DNA of 24,317 nucleotides. Origin: Chloroflexota bacterium (GTDB lineage Bacteria; Chloroflexota; Dormibacteria; Aeolococcales; Aeolococcaceae). The notes beneath the pieces are model-generated. The model made no database searches, was not told where the DNA came from, and saw nothing but the letters and a program-made list of their open reading frames with translations. The position numbers and the translations under genes are program-made. Position 1 is the first letter of the stretch; every line of letters begins with the position of its first letter. Where the stretch lies: positions 11,111 to 35,427 of the forward strand of contig VBHE01000065.1 in NCBI GenBank assembly GCA_005889515.1. Reading direction: 5' to 3'. This document shows, piece after piece, positions 8,167 to 15,658 of this stretch.

Positions 8167-8682
8167 CTACGCCACGAGGGCGTCGTAGGCCTGCTTGAGC
8201 TCCGGGTGGCGGAGGAAGAGGATGTGGCTGAACTCCTGGGTCAGCGGTCCGGGACGGCGGCGGAGCCGCAGCCCGACCTCCTCGGGATGGCTGTTCGCCT
8301 TGCGGCCGTTGCAGCGCCTGCAGGCGACCACCTGGTTCTCCCAGGTGCTCGCCGCGCCGCCGCGCGACACCGGGACGACGTGGTCGATGGTCAGCTCCGA
8401 GGCGGGACCGCCGACGCCGCAGTACTGGCAGGTCATGTCGTCACGGAGCAGAAGGTTCCGGCGGTTGGGGCGGAGCGTCCGCCGGGGGACGTGGACGGCG
8501 CGGAGCAGCCGGGCCAGGACGATCCCCCGGGGGAGGCGCCGCTCGCGTAACGCGGCCTCCGCCTCGCGCTCGGCCACCTCGTCGAGCAGGGCGATCCGCT
8601 CCTTGTCGAGCAGGATGAGGAGACGCCGCTTGCTGATGACGTTGAGCGGCTGCATCGTCGCGCTGAGGAGCAGGACCGCCAT
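8167..8682 (-). CDS. HNH endonuclease family protein
   Basis: A 171-residue HNH protein. The N-terminal part (1-20, LLLSATMQPLNVISKRR) matches the opening of a widespread chromosomal HNH family (consensus like VLNASYEPLNV). The C-terminal HNH zinc module has CQYC (Cys85, Cys88), the catalytic pair IDHVVPVSRGG (Asp100, His101), Asn116, and CRRCNGRKAN (Cys121, Cys124). The family is expected to nick or cut DNA with a metal ion, but members like this are poorly characterised. ATG 8682 is chosen because the family begins at this residue; in-frame ATGs at 8691 and 8712 would add residues that run into the -10 element. It sits between the ligD-linked membrane gene and ku, all on the same strand, so a link to break repair is plausible by context only. 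Confidence 0.88.
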   Translation of the reverse strand: MAVLLLSATMQPLNVISKRRLLILLDKERIALLDEVAEREAEAALRERRLPRGIVLARLLRAVHVPRRTLRPNRRNLLLRDDMTCQYCGVGGPASELTIDHVVPVSRGGAASTWENQVVACRRCNGRKANSHPEEVGLRLRRRPGPLTQEFSHILFLRHPELKQAYDALVA

Positions 8683-8689
8683 GGTCGGC

Positions 8690-8695
8690 ATTGTA
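8690..8695 (-). promoter_or_regulatory. Candidate -10 element (TACAAT) for leaderless HNH mRNA
   Basis: Minus-strand TACAAT matches the -10 consensus at five of six positions and ends 7 nt before the HNH ATG at 8682. It overlaps an imperfect inverted repeat on the plus strand (TATGG...CCATA, 8694-8713), which could be an operator. No good -35 is visible. Confidence 0.5.
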
Positions 8696-8729
8696 TGGGC
8701 CCACCGGGCCATACCGCGTCATGACGCTT

Positions 8730-9101
8730 CTAATGAGCGACCGCGAGCACCACGGAGAGGACGAAGGGGAGCGCCCCGGCGACCGCGACGCTGAGCCGCA
8801 GCAGCCCCCGGCCCGGAACCGGGTCCGCGGAGGCGCGACGGCGCGCCTGCTCTCCGCCACCGGGGCCGTACGCCATCCACCGCGAGGGGCGCGCGCCGCC
8901 GAGGAGCGCCGAGACGCCCAGGGTCGCCATCCCCAGGACGAGTGCGGTGTTGCCGAGCACGGCCTCCGCGTCGCCGCCCGCGAGCCGGGTGGCGCCGGCG
9001 GCGAGGAGGGCGAGACCGAGGAGCGCCACGCCCCCGGCGAGCCCCTGCAGCAGCGCCTGCACGGGCCCGGTGGGGGCGGAGGAGAGGCGGAGGCGGGGCA
9101 T
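8730..9101 (-). CDS. Small three-TM membrane protein coupled to ligD
   Basis: A 123-residue protein of unknown family. Three hydrophobic segments are seen at about 16-38, 46-69 and 100-122, separated by a basic loop (QARRRASADP, 85-94). There is no signal-peptide cleavage site and no recognisable motif. Its ATG shares one base with the ligD stop codon (TGATG, 9099-9103), so it is translated by coupling to ligD. That makes it either a real member of the NHEJ operon or a neighbour kept by chance. The encoded residues are strongly GC3-biased like the surrounding genes, which supports real coding. No function is proposed. Confidence 0.72.
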   Translation of the reverse strand: MPRLRLSSAPTGPVQALLQGLAGGVALLGLALLAAGATRLAGGDAEAVLGNTALVLGMATLGVSALLGGARPSRWMAYGPGGGEQARRRASADPVPGRGLLRLSVAVAGALPFVLSVVLAVAH

Positions 9102-11842
9102 CAGGGGGCGGGCGCGGTTCCGGGGAGGTCCTGGCCGCCCTCGAGCACCGGGGCGAAGAGGTCGCCGGCCTCCGCCAGCCGCCGCCCGATGGTCCGGATG
9201 GTCCAGCCGTCGGGGCGCAGCCCGGGGTCGTCGAGCTCCTCCCAGGTGATCGGCGTCGAGACCGGGGCGCCGGGGGCGGGCCGCAGCGAGTAGGGGGCCG
9301 CCAGGGTCTTGCCGATGATGTTCTGGGTGTAGTCGATGCGGATCCGCCCGCTGCGGCGCGCCACCGACCACTCCCAGCTGATCCGCTCGGGGAGCACCTG
9401 GCCGATCACCCGGCCGACCTCCTCGACCCAGCCGCGGACCGCGGCGTAGTCCGGCCCGCGGCGCAGGGGCACATAGATCTGCAGGCCGGTCTGGCCGCTG
9501 GTCTTGGGCAGCCCCCGCAGCCCGAGGTGGTCGAGCGCCGCCCTCACCAGGCGCGCGACCTCGCGGACGTCGTCGAAGGTGGCCGGCTCGAAGGGGTCGA
9601 GGTCGAACACCGCCCAGTCGGGGCGTTCGGGGGCGTCGACCCGCGAGTGCCAGGGGTGGAGGTCGATCGCCCCGCTGTTGGCGATCCAGGCGAGGGTGGC
9701 GACCTCCTCGACGATCACGTAGGTGACCTCCCTTTCGCCGTGCCAGGTCCAGCGGCGGATCCAGGCGGGGGCGTGGTCGGGAAGGCGCTTGCGCCAGAAG
9801 TGCTTGCCGTGGATGCCGTCGGGAAAGATCTGCATCCCCAGCGGCCGCTCGCGGAGGTGGAGGAGGAGCACCGGGGCGAGGCGGACGTAGTGCTCGATCA
9901 TGTCCCGCTTCGTGTACCCGTCCTCGGGCCAGTACACCTTGTCGAGGTTGGTGAGGCGAAGCCGCCGCCCGGCGATCTCCCAGGGGGCGTCGCCGGAGAG
10001 ACCGCGGAGCCGCTCCAGCGCCTCCTCGACGGCGTCGACGCCGGCGGCGCCGGACCCGGACGCGGTCGCCCGCGGCGGCGGGAGGGCGGCCTCGGCCACC
10101 TCGGTCACCACCTCGGCGGGGGCGACCGGGCGCTCGCGGACGCAGTCCTCGGGCCGCGCGTCCGGTCGCAGCCCGCGGACGACGGGGTGGCGCAGCGTCC
10201 CCGCCGAGGTCCACTCGGTGAAGCGCACCCTGCAGACCAGCTCGGGGCGCACCCAGGTCACCTCCTGGGGAACCGCAGGGGCCGGGTCGAAGGGGACGTC
10301 CTCGACCCGGAGCGGATCGAGGCGGCGGCGCAGCGTCTCGATCATCGCCTCGTCGAGCCCGCTCCCCGCCTGGCCGGCGTGCACCAGCCGGCCGCCGTCG
10401 TACACCCCGAGCACGAGCGAGCCGACGCTCCCGGTGCGCCCGCCGCGGCCGGCGGTGAGTCCGCAGACCACGCAGTCCTGCTCGTTCCACGCCTTCACCT
10501 TCAGCCACGTCGCCGACCGCCGCCCGCCCTCGTAGCGGGAGTCGCCGCGCTTGGCCACCATGCCCTCGAGCCCCCGCTCCCGGATCGCGGCGAAGAGCGC
10601 CTCGCCGTCGTCCTCGATGTGGTCGGCGTAGCGCACCTCGGCGGTCTCGGTGAGCAGGTCGCGGAGCAGCCGCTTGCGCAGCCGCAGCGGGAGGTCGCGG
10701 AGGTCGTGGCCGTCGAGGTGGAGGAGGTCGAAGGCCGCGAGGCTGGCGGGCACCTCGGCGGCGGCGAGGGCGACCTGGCGGGCGCCGGTGACGTTGATCC
10801 GCCGCTGGAGGCGCTCGAACGACGGCCGGCCCTCCGGGTCGAGGGCGACGATCTCGCCGTCGATCACCGCCTCGGTGGCGCGGAGCGCCCCGGGGAGGGC
10901 GTCGCGGATCTCGGGGTAGCGGCCGCTCTCGTCACGGCCCCGGCGGCCGCGGAGCCGGACCTCGCCGTCCCGGAGCGTGGCGAGGGCGCGCACCCCGTCG
11001 TACTTGACCTCGAAGAGCCAGCCCCGCCGCGAGAAGGGCTCGCCGACGGGGACCGCGAGCATCGGCTGCAGCGAGGAGGGGGGCCGCCGCTCGGGGGTGG
11101 AGGCGAGCACCTCGGCGAGGGGGCGCTCCCCCGGGTCGCGGGCGGCGCCGGGGTGGAGGCCGGAGGAGTCCCAGGTGTCGCCGTCGACGGTGGCGGCGAT
11201 CTCCGCGAGGCTGCGCCCGGTCTTGACCGAGCGGTCGAGCCGGATCGCGTCGAATCCTGCCACGGCGAAGCTGTCGCGCTTCTTGATGAGCAGCCAGTCG
11301 CGGTCCTCCTCGGCGGAGGGCTCGGGCACCTCGGCGCCCCGCCGGCCGCGGCCGCGGCCGCCCATCCGCACCAGGGCGAACTCGCCGCCGAGCTTCTGCC
11401 CGTCGAGGACGAGCTTCAGGTCGCCGCGGCGGAGCGAGCCCTCGGGGTCCTCGGCGGTCTCGCGCAGCCACTCGAAGGCGCCCGCGTCCCAGAGCTCGAC
11501 GGTCCCGGCGCCGTAGCCGGAGGGGATGACCCCCTCGAAGTCGCCGTACTCGACGGGGTGGTCCTCGACGTGGACCGCGTAGCGGCGCTGCTCGGGGTCG
11601 AGGGTCGGGCCCTTCGGCACCGCCCAGGAGAGCAGCACGCCGCGGTGCTCGAGGCGGAAGTCGAAGTGGAGCCGGGTGGCGCGGTGCATCTGGACGCAGA
11701 AGCGGCGCCCGGCGGGGAGGGCCTCCCAGCCCGGGTAGACGCGGCCGGCCGGCGCCGGGGCGTCCGCCGCGAGCCCCTCGCCGCCGCGGGGCTCGGGGGT
11801 GCGGCTGAAGTCGCGCTTGCGCCGGTACTCGTCGAGGGGCAC
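9101..11842 (-). CDS. ligD: LigD, multidomain NHEJ ligase (phosphoesterase - ligase - polymerase)
   Basis: A 913-residue NHEJ enzyme that trims, fills and seals DNA ends brought together by Ku. The N-terminal 3'-phosphoesterase (about 35-200) has QMHRATRLHFDFRLE (51-65) and HVEDHP (91-96). The ATP-dependent ligase (about 255-575) has FEVKYDG with the adenylated Lys280, IDGE (Glu330), EGMVAK (426-431) and WLKVK (446-450), followed by the OB fold. The C-terminal archaeo-eukaryotic primase-type polymerase (about 610-900) has FDLDP with metal ligands Asp747 and Asp749, SGQTGLQ (782-788), and RIDYTQN (Asp837). The PE-Lig-Pol order matches Pseudomonas LigD, not the Pol-PE-Lig order of Mycobacterium. 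Gln788 stands where many LigD polymerases have His. GTG 11842 begins the typical MPLDEYRRKRDF opening; its initiation region lies in a GC hairpin. First gene of the minus-strand series. Confidence 0.96.
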   Translation of the reverse strand: MPLDEYRRKRDFSRTPEPRGGEGLAADAPAPAGRVYPGWEALPAGRRFCVQMHRATRLHFDFRLEHRGVLLSWAVPKGPTLDPEQRRYAVHVEDHPVEYGDFEGVIPSGYGAGTVELWDAGAFEWLRETAEDPEGSLRRGDLKLVLDGQKLGGEFALVRMGGRGRGRRGAEVPEPSAEEDRDWLLIKKRDSFAVAGFDAIRLDRSVKTGRSLAEIAATVDGDTWDSSGLHPGAARDPGERPLAEVLASTPERRPPSSLQPMLAVPVGEPFSRRGWLFEVKYDGVRALATLRDGEVRLRGRRGRDESGRYPEIRDALPGALRATEAVIDGEIVALDPEGRPSFERLQRRINVTGARQVALAAAEVPASLAAFDLLHLDGHDLRDLPLRLRKRLLRDLLTETAEVRYADHIEDDGEALFAAIRERGLEGMVAKRGDSRYEGGRRSATWLKVKAWNEQDCVVCGLTAGRGGRTGSVGSLVLGVYDGGRLVHAGQAGSGLDEAMIETLRRRLDPLRVEDVPFDPAPAVPQEVTWVRPELVCRVRFTEWTSAGTLRHPVVRGLRPDARPEDCVRERPVAPAEVVTEVAEAALPPPRATASGSGAAGVDAVEEALERLRGLSGDAPWEIAGRRLRLTNLDKVYWPEDGYTKRDMIEHYVRLAPVLLLHLRERPLGMQIFPDGIHGKHFWRKRLPDHAPAWIRRWTWHGEREVTYVIVEEVATLAWIANSGAIDLHPWHSRVDAPERPDWAVFDLDPFEPATFDDVREVARLVRAALDHLGLRGLPKTSGQTGLQIYVPLRRGPDYAAVRGWVEEVGRVIGQVLPERISWEWSVARRSGRIRIDYTQNIIGKTLAAPYSLRPAPGAPVSTPITWEELDDPGLRPDGWTIRTIGRRLAEAGDLFAPVLEGGQDLPGTAPAP

Positions 11843-11863
11843 CCCCTCAGCCCCCCGAGGGGG
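11842..11863. promoter_or_regulatory. GC-only stem-loop covering the ligD start
   Basis: CCCCCTC (11842-11848) pairs with GAGGGGG (11857-11863) across an 8-nt loop, a perfect 7-bp stem almost entirely of G-C pairs. In the ligD mRNA it would contain the purine-rich GAGGGGG that is the only ribosome-binding candidate and would abut the GTG. It could limit LigD translation. The pairing is seen; the effect is inferred. Confidence 0.45.
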
Positions 11864-11868
11864 CGTGG

Positions 11869-11874
11869 ATGATA
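11869..11874 (-). promoter_or_regulatory. Candidate -10 element (TATCAT) for ligD
   Basis: Minus-strand TATCAT matches TATAAT at five of six positions, and its downstream edge is 26 nt before the ligD GTG. That would give a short leader containing the stem-loop at 11842-11863. It is part of a small inverted repeat GATAC-N5-GTATC (11871-11885) in the intergenic gap shared with the divergent YggT-like gene. No clear -35. Confidence 0.4.
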
Positions 11875-11917
11875 CCTTCTGTATCCGATTTCATGCTACG
11901 CGGAGGTGTCAAGGACC

Positions 11918-12430
11918 ATGCAGCGTCCAGCTCCGACCCACGCGGAGGGACGCGCCGAGGTGGAGACGGCGGAGGCCACCCAGGCCGAGCCGACCGCCCC
12001 TCCGGTCGCGACCCCCATCCCCGGCGAGGCCCCGCCCCACGGAACCCCGCTCACCCGGCAGCTCGAGGCGATCGGCGCGGCGACGACGGTCCAGCGCCGC
12101 ACCGCGCTCGCCGAGCCCGGGTACCGGGCGGCGCAGATGATCTGGCTGCTCCTCACCGTCGCCGAGGCGTTCGTCGGCCTGCGGGTGATCTTCCGCGCGG
12201 TGCGGGCCAATCCCGACGCCGGATTCGTGCGGTTCGTCGACACCGTCGCGGGCGTGCTCATCGCCCCGTTCCATCCCATCGTCGCCGACACCCGTGTGGA
12301 CGGTGGAGGCGTACTCGAGGTCGGCTCCCTCATCGCCATGGCCGTCTTCCTCGTCGCCGCCCTGCTGCTGGTGCGGCTGGTGCGCATCCTGACCGCGCCG
12401 CGGGTGCCCGCCGACCCGGTCTCCGTCTGA
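11918..12430 (+). CDS. YggT-like membrane protein
   Basis: A 170-residue membrane protein. The first ~65 residues are Ala/Pro/Glu-rich and probably disordered in the cytoplasm. A hydrophobic helix follows at about 73-94 (MIWLLLTVAEAFVGLRVIF), then RANPDAGFVRFVDTVAGVLIAPF, then a second helix at about 134-156. The pattern of helix, GLR-x-(I/L)-x-R, N-P/G-x-G-F and TxxxxxPF is that of YggT-family proteins, which in several bacteria are linked to the division or SepF neighbourhood, though the role here is unknown. ATG 11918 is chosen with GGAGG at 11902-11906 as ribosome-binding site (11-nt spacer); the in-frame GTG at 11906 overlaps that site. The gene diverges from ligD and converges on the VIT-family gene with only 12 nt between stops and no visible terminator. 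Confidence 0.8.
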   Translation: MQRPAPTHAEGRAEVETAEATQAEPTAPPVATPIPGEAPPHGTPLTRQLEAIGAATTVQRRTALAEPGYRAAQMIWLLLTVAEAFVGLRVIFRAVRANPDAGFVRFVDTVAGVLIAPFHPIVADTRVDGGGVLEVGSLIAMAVFLVAALLLVRLVRILTAPRVPADPVSV

Positions 12431-12442
12431 GCACCGCGGCTC

Positions 12443-13581
12443 TCATCGTATGCCGCCCCCGATGAGGCGGCCCACCGCGAAGGTGACCAGCGCGGCGAGC
12501 AGGCCGACCACGACCATCTCGGCGCCGCTGCGCAGCGGGCTGTGGCGGGTGACCAGGGTCTTGGCGGCGCCGACGGTGAAGAGCGCGATCCCCGAGAGCA
12601 CGCAGGCGATGGTCAGCGCCGTGGCTCCCGAGGTGAACAGGAAGGGCAGCAGGGGGATGGTGGCGGCGACGGCGAACCCGCCCCCTGCCCAGGCCCCGTC
12701 GGCGAGCGGCGGCGGGCCGGGGTCGAGGCTGAGCCCGAACTCCTCGGTCACGAGCACGTCGAGCCAGTGGTCGCGGTCGGCGGTGATGCGACGCACCAGC
12801 AGCTCGACCTCCTCCGGGCTGAAGCCCTTCTCCCGGTAGATGCGGCGCAGCGCGTCACGCTCCACGTCGGGGGCGAAGGAGATCAGCTCGGAGGCGCGGC
12901 GGACCTCCTCGGCGACGACCTCGCGCTGCGACTTGTTGCTGAGGTAGGAGCCGGCGAACATCGAGGTGCCGCCGGCGATGATCCCCGCGACCCCGGCGAG
13001 GAGGACGATCCGCACCGAGGAGGCGGCGCTCACCCCCGAGATCAGGCTCAGGTTGCTGACCAGGCCGTCGTTGAGCCCGAAGATGAGGTCGCGCAGGTAC
13101 TCGGCGAAGTAGGTCCGGCGGGGGCGGCCGGCGGCGCTGGCCTCGTCGGTGCGTCCGCTGAGGCGCGCGGCGGCGCCCTGGTGGAGCCCCTCCTCGGGCA
13201 CGATCCGCCCGGCGATGGCGCGCGACTTGGCGTCGGGGAGCAGGCGCGCCTGGCGCATGTAGTCGAACTTGCCGCGGGCCTCGCCCCCCTCGATCAGGGA
13301 GATCACCGCGCCCAGCCCGGCGGTTCGGGCGAGGAGCGGGAGGACCACGTCGCGGAGGTTGGGGCGCAGGGTGGGGACCCGCTCGCCGAGCTCCTGGAGG
13401 CGCTCGCCCCAGTGATCGGCGTGGCGCACCTCGTGGCCGGCCATCTCGAGCAGGGTCGACTGCGGCTCCTCGTCGGAGGTGGTCGCATCTGGACGACCAG
13501 CTCGCGGCGCTCGGCGGGGGTCATCGCCTCGGTGTCGAGCTGGCGCTCCCGCCCGTTCGTGGGGGGATGGGCGCCGGCCAT
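12443..13581 (-). pseudogene. VIT1/CCC1-family transporter with N-terminal ferritin-like domain, frame broken
   Basis: A predicted Fe2+/Mn2+ transporter of the VIT1/CCC1 family with an extra cytoplasmic ferritin-like helical part. The N-terminal stretch, from ATG 13581 through TPAERRELVVQM, reads in one frame to about 13486. After that, sense continues in another frame (TTSDEEPQSTLLEMAGHEVRHADHW) to the stop at 12443. In relatives a helix bearing a QGE(V/I)D-type metal ligand lies between these parts; it is missing, so about 58-61 nt seem lost rather than one base. The VIT domain is intact: GLNDGLVSNLSLISGV, GGTSMFAGSYLSNKSQ, the cytoplasmic metal-binding helices (EVVAEEVRR, GFSPEEVELLVRRI), and C-terminal helices. 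High GC3 between 13581 and 13524 supports the ATG at 13581. Either a sequence error or a decayed allele. Confidence 0.8.
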
Positions 13582-13612
13582 GGGGGGCAGAGGTCCGCTC
13601 CTCCTGGGCTGG

Positions 13613-13618
13613 TAGAAT
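13613..13618 (+). promoter_or_regulatory. Candidate -10 element upstream of gyrB
   Basis: TAGAAT lies in the 133-bp gap between the divergent VIT-family gene and gyrB. It would start a transcript near 13625 and leave about 90 nt of leader before the first possible gyrB codon at 13715. There is no TTGACA-like box 16-18 nt upstream. The same hexamer serves the first trkA gene. Confidence 0.35.
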
Positions 13619-13714
13619 TGGGGCACATCACAGTGTCTCACGGACACCACTGCGTGCCGTGACACACCCGCCCGCCGTTCTTTCCGCGGCACCGCAACCG
13701 GAGCACCCGACCCT

Positions 13715-15653
13715 CTGATCGACGACAGCGCACGTCCCGACGACCTCACCCCCACCTCGCCGGCCCCCGAGACCCCAAAAAACGCCGGCCGCTCCGGGGC
13801 ACCTGCCGGCAAAGCGCAGGACGGCTACCGCGCCGCCCAGATCCAGGTCCTCGAGGGCCTCGACCCGGTGCGCCGCCGCCCCGGCATGTACATCGGCTCG
13901 ACCGACACGCGCGGGCTGCACCACCTCGTCGACGAGATCGTGGACAACAGCATCGACGAGGCGCTGGCGGGCTACTGCGACCAGATCGTCGTCACCCTCC
14001 ACGCCGACATCTCGGTGTCGGTGCTCGACAACGGCCGCGGCATCCCCGTCGACATGCATCCGACCGAGAAGCGGTCGGCGCTCGAGGTCGTGCTCACCAA
14101 GCTCCACGCCGGCGGCAAGTTCGGCGGCGGCGGGTACAAGGTGTCCGGCGGAGGTCTACAAGGACGGCAAGACGCACGTGCAGAGCTATATGCGCGGCGC
14201 GCCCACCGGCCCGGTCGAGGTGACCGGCAGGACCGACCGGCACGGCACCATGGTGCGCTTCTGGGCCGACCCGCAGATCTTCCCGGAGATCGCCTTCAGC
14301 TGGGAAGCGGTCGCGTCGCGGCTGCGCGAGCTGGCGTTCCTCAACAAGGGCATCGCCATCGTCCTCCGCGACGAGGCCCGCGAGAGCGCCCACACCTTCT
14401 ACTTCGAGGGTGGCATCCAGGCGTTCGTCAAGCACCTGAACGCCGGCCGCAACGTGGTCAACCAGCGCCTCTTCTACGTCGAGCGCGAGATCGAGACCAC
14501 GATGATCGAGATCGCCCTCCAGTACCAGAACACCACCTTCACCGAGCACGTGCTCGCCTACGCGAACAACATCCACACCGAGGAGGGCGGCGCTCACGTC
14601 ACCGGCTTCCGCAGCGCGCTGACGGCGACGCTCAACAAGTACGCGCGCAAGGCGTCCCTGCTCAAGGAGCAGGACGCGAACCTCAGCGGCGAGGACGTGC
14701 GCGACGGCCTCACCGCGGTGATCTCGGTGAAGCTCCAGGAGCCGCAGTTCGAGGGCCAGACCAAGACCAAGCTGGGCAACAGCGAGGTCACCGGCCAGGT
14801 GTCGGCGGTGCTGAGCGACGCGCTCATGCAGTTCCTCGAGGAGAACCCCGGCGACGCCCGCCGCATCGTCGAGCAGTCGCTCACCGCGGCCCGCGCGCGC
14901 CACGCCGCCGCCCGGGCCCGCGAGCTGGTGCAGCGCAAGTCGCTGCTCGAGTCGGCGACGCTGCCGGGCAAGCTCGCCGACTGCAGCGAACGCGACCCTT
15001 CGCTCTGCGAGATCTTCATCGTCGAGGGCGACTCCGCGGGCGGCACCGCCAAGGCGGGCCGGGAGCGGCGGTTCCAGGCGATCCTGCCGCTGCGCGGCAA
15101 GATCCTCAACGTCGAAAAGGCGCGCGCCGACAAGATCCTCGCCAACGAGGAGATCAAGAACCTGATCACCGCTCTCGGGGTTGGCTTCGGCGAGAACATG
15201 AACGCCGAGCGGCTGCGCTACCACCGCATCGTGCTCATGGTCGACGCCGACGTCGACGGCTCCCACATCCGCACCCTGCTGCTGACCTTCTTCTGGCGCC
15301 ACCTCCAGCCCCTGATCAGGGGGGGGAACGTGTTCCTGGCCCAGCCACCGCTCTACGCGCTGCGCAAGGGCAAGACCGTCGAGTACGCCTACAGCGACTC
15401 CGAGCGCGACGTCAAGCTCAAGGAGATCGGCGGCAAGGTCGAGGTCCAGCGCTACAAGGGTCTCGGGGAGATGAACGCCATCCAGCTGTGGGAGACCACC
15501 ATGGACCCGGAGACCCGGGTGCTGCTCCGCGTCGACGTCGAGGACGTGCTCAAGGCGGACGACATCTTCGACCGGCTGATGGGCTCGGATGTCGAGCCCC
15601 GCAAGCGGTTCATCCAGACGCATGCCAAGAGCGTGCGCAACCTCGACATCTGA
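13715..15653 (+). pseudogene. gyrB: DNA gyrase subunit B, broken by an internal deletion
   Basis: GyrB, the ATPase subunit of gyrase. Reading starts in one frame: YRAAQIQVLEGLDPVRRRPGMYIG, DEIVDNSIDEALAGYC (ATP/Mg2+ Glu-Asn helix), DNGRGIPVDMHP, then GGKFGGGGYKVSGG at 14150. Sense resumes in another frame at 14151 (VYKDGKTHVQSYMRG). The ATP-lid segment known from all GyrB proteins (LHGVG...VVNALS, about 18 residues) is absent. A loss of 56 nt fits both the gap and the frame change. The remainder is intact: QTKTKLGNSEV, TOPRIM motifs EGDSAGG and DADVDGSHI, and QRYKGLGEMN, ending at 15653. No ATG, GTG or TTG occurs in frame between the TAG at 13613 and the GTG at 13868, which is too far in; CTG 13715, 11 nt after GGAG, is the only near-cognate start. 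A working cell needs this gene, so a sequence error is likely. Confidence 0.88.
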
Positions 15654-15658
15654 GGCGC

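Noticed and set aside
8683..8712. Longer HNH start (ATG 8712 or 8691)
   Set aside because: The extra residues are not part of the family and their codons overlap the TACAAT box and inverted repeat.
8942..11872. 976-aa plus-strand open frame opposite ligD
   Set aside because: It is the antisense shadow of ligD in GC-rich DNA; the composition is G/A/V/L/E-rich with no family motif, whereas the minus strand encodes a complete LigD.
11906..11917. GTG 11906 as start of the YggT-like gene
   Set aside because: It sits on the last base of the GGAGG ribosome-binding site; ATG 11918 has usable spacing.
14141..14160. Programmed frameshifting or translational bypassing in gyrB
   Set aside because: Bypassing skips extra sequence; here conserved residues are missing from the DNA, so no decoding event could restore them. 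No slippery heptamer is present.
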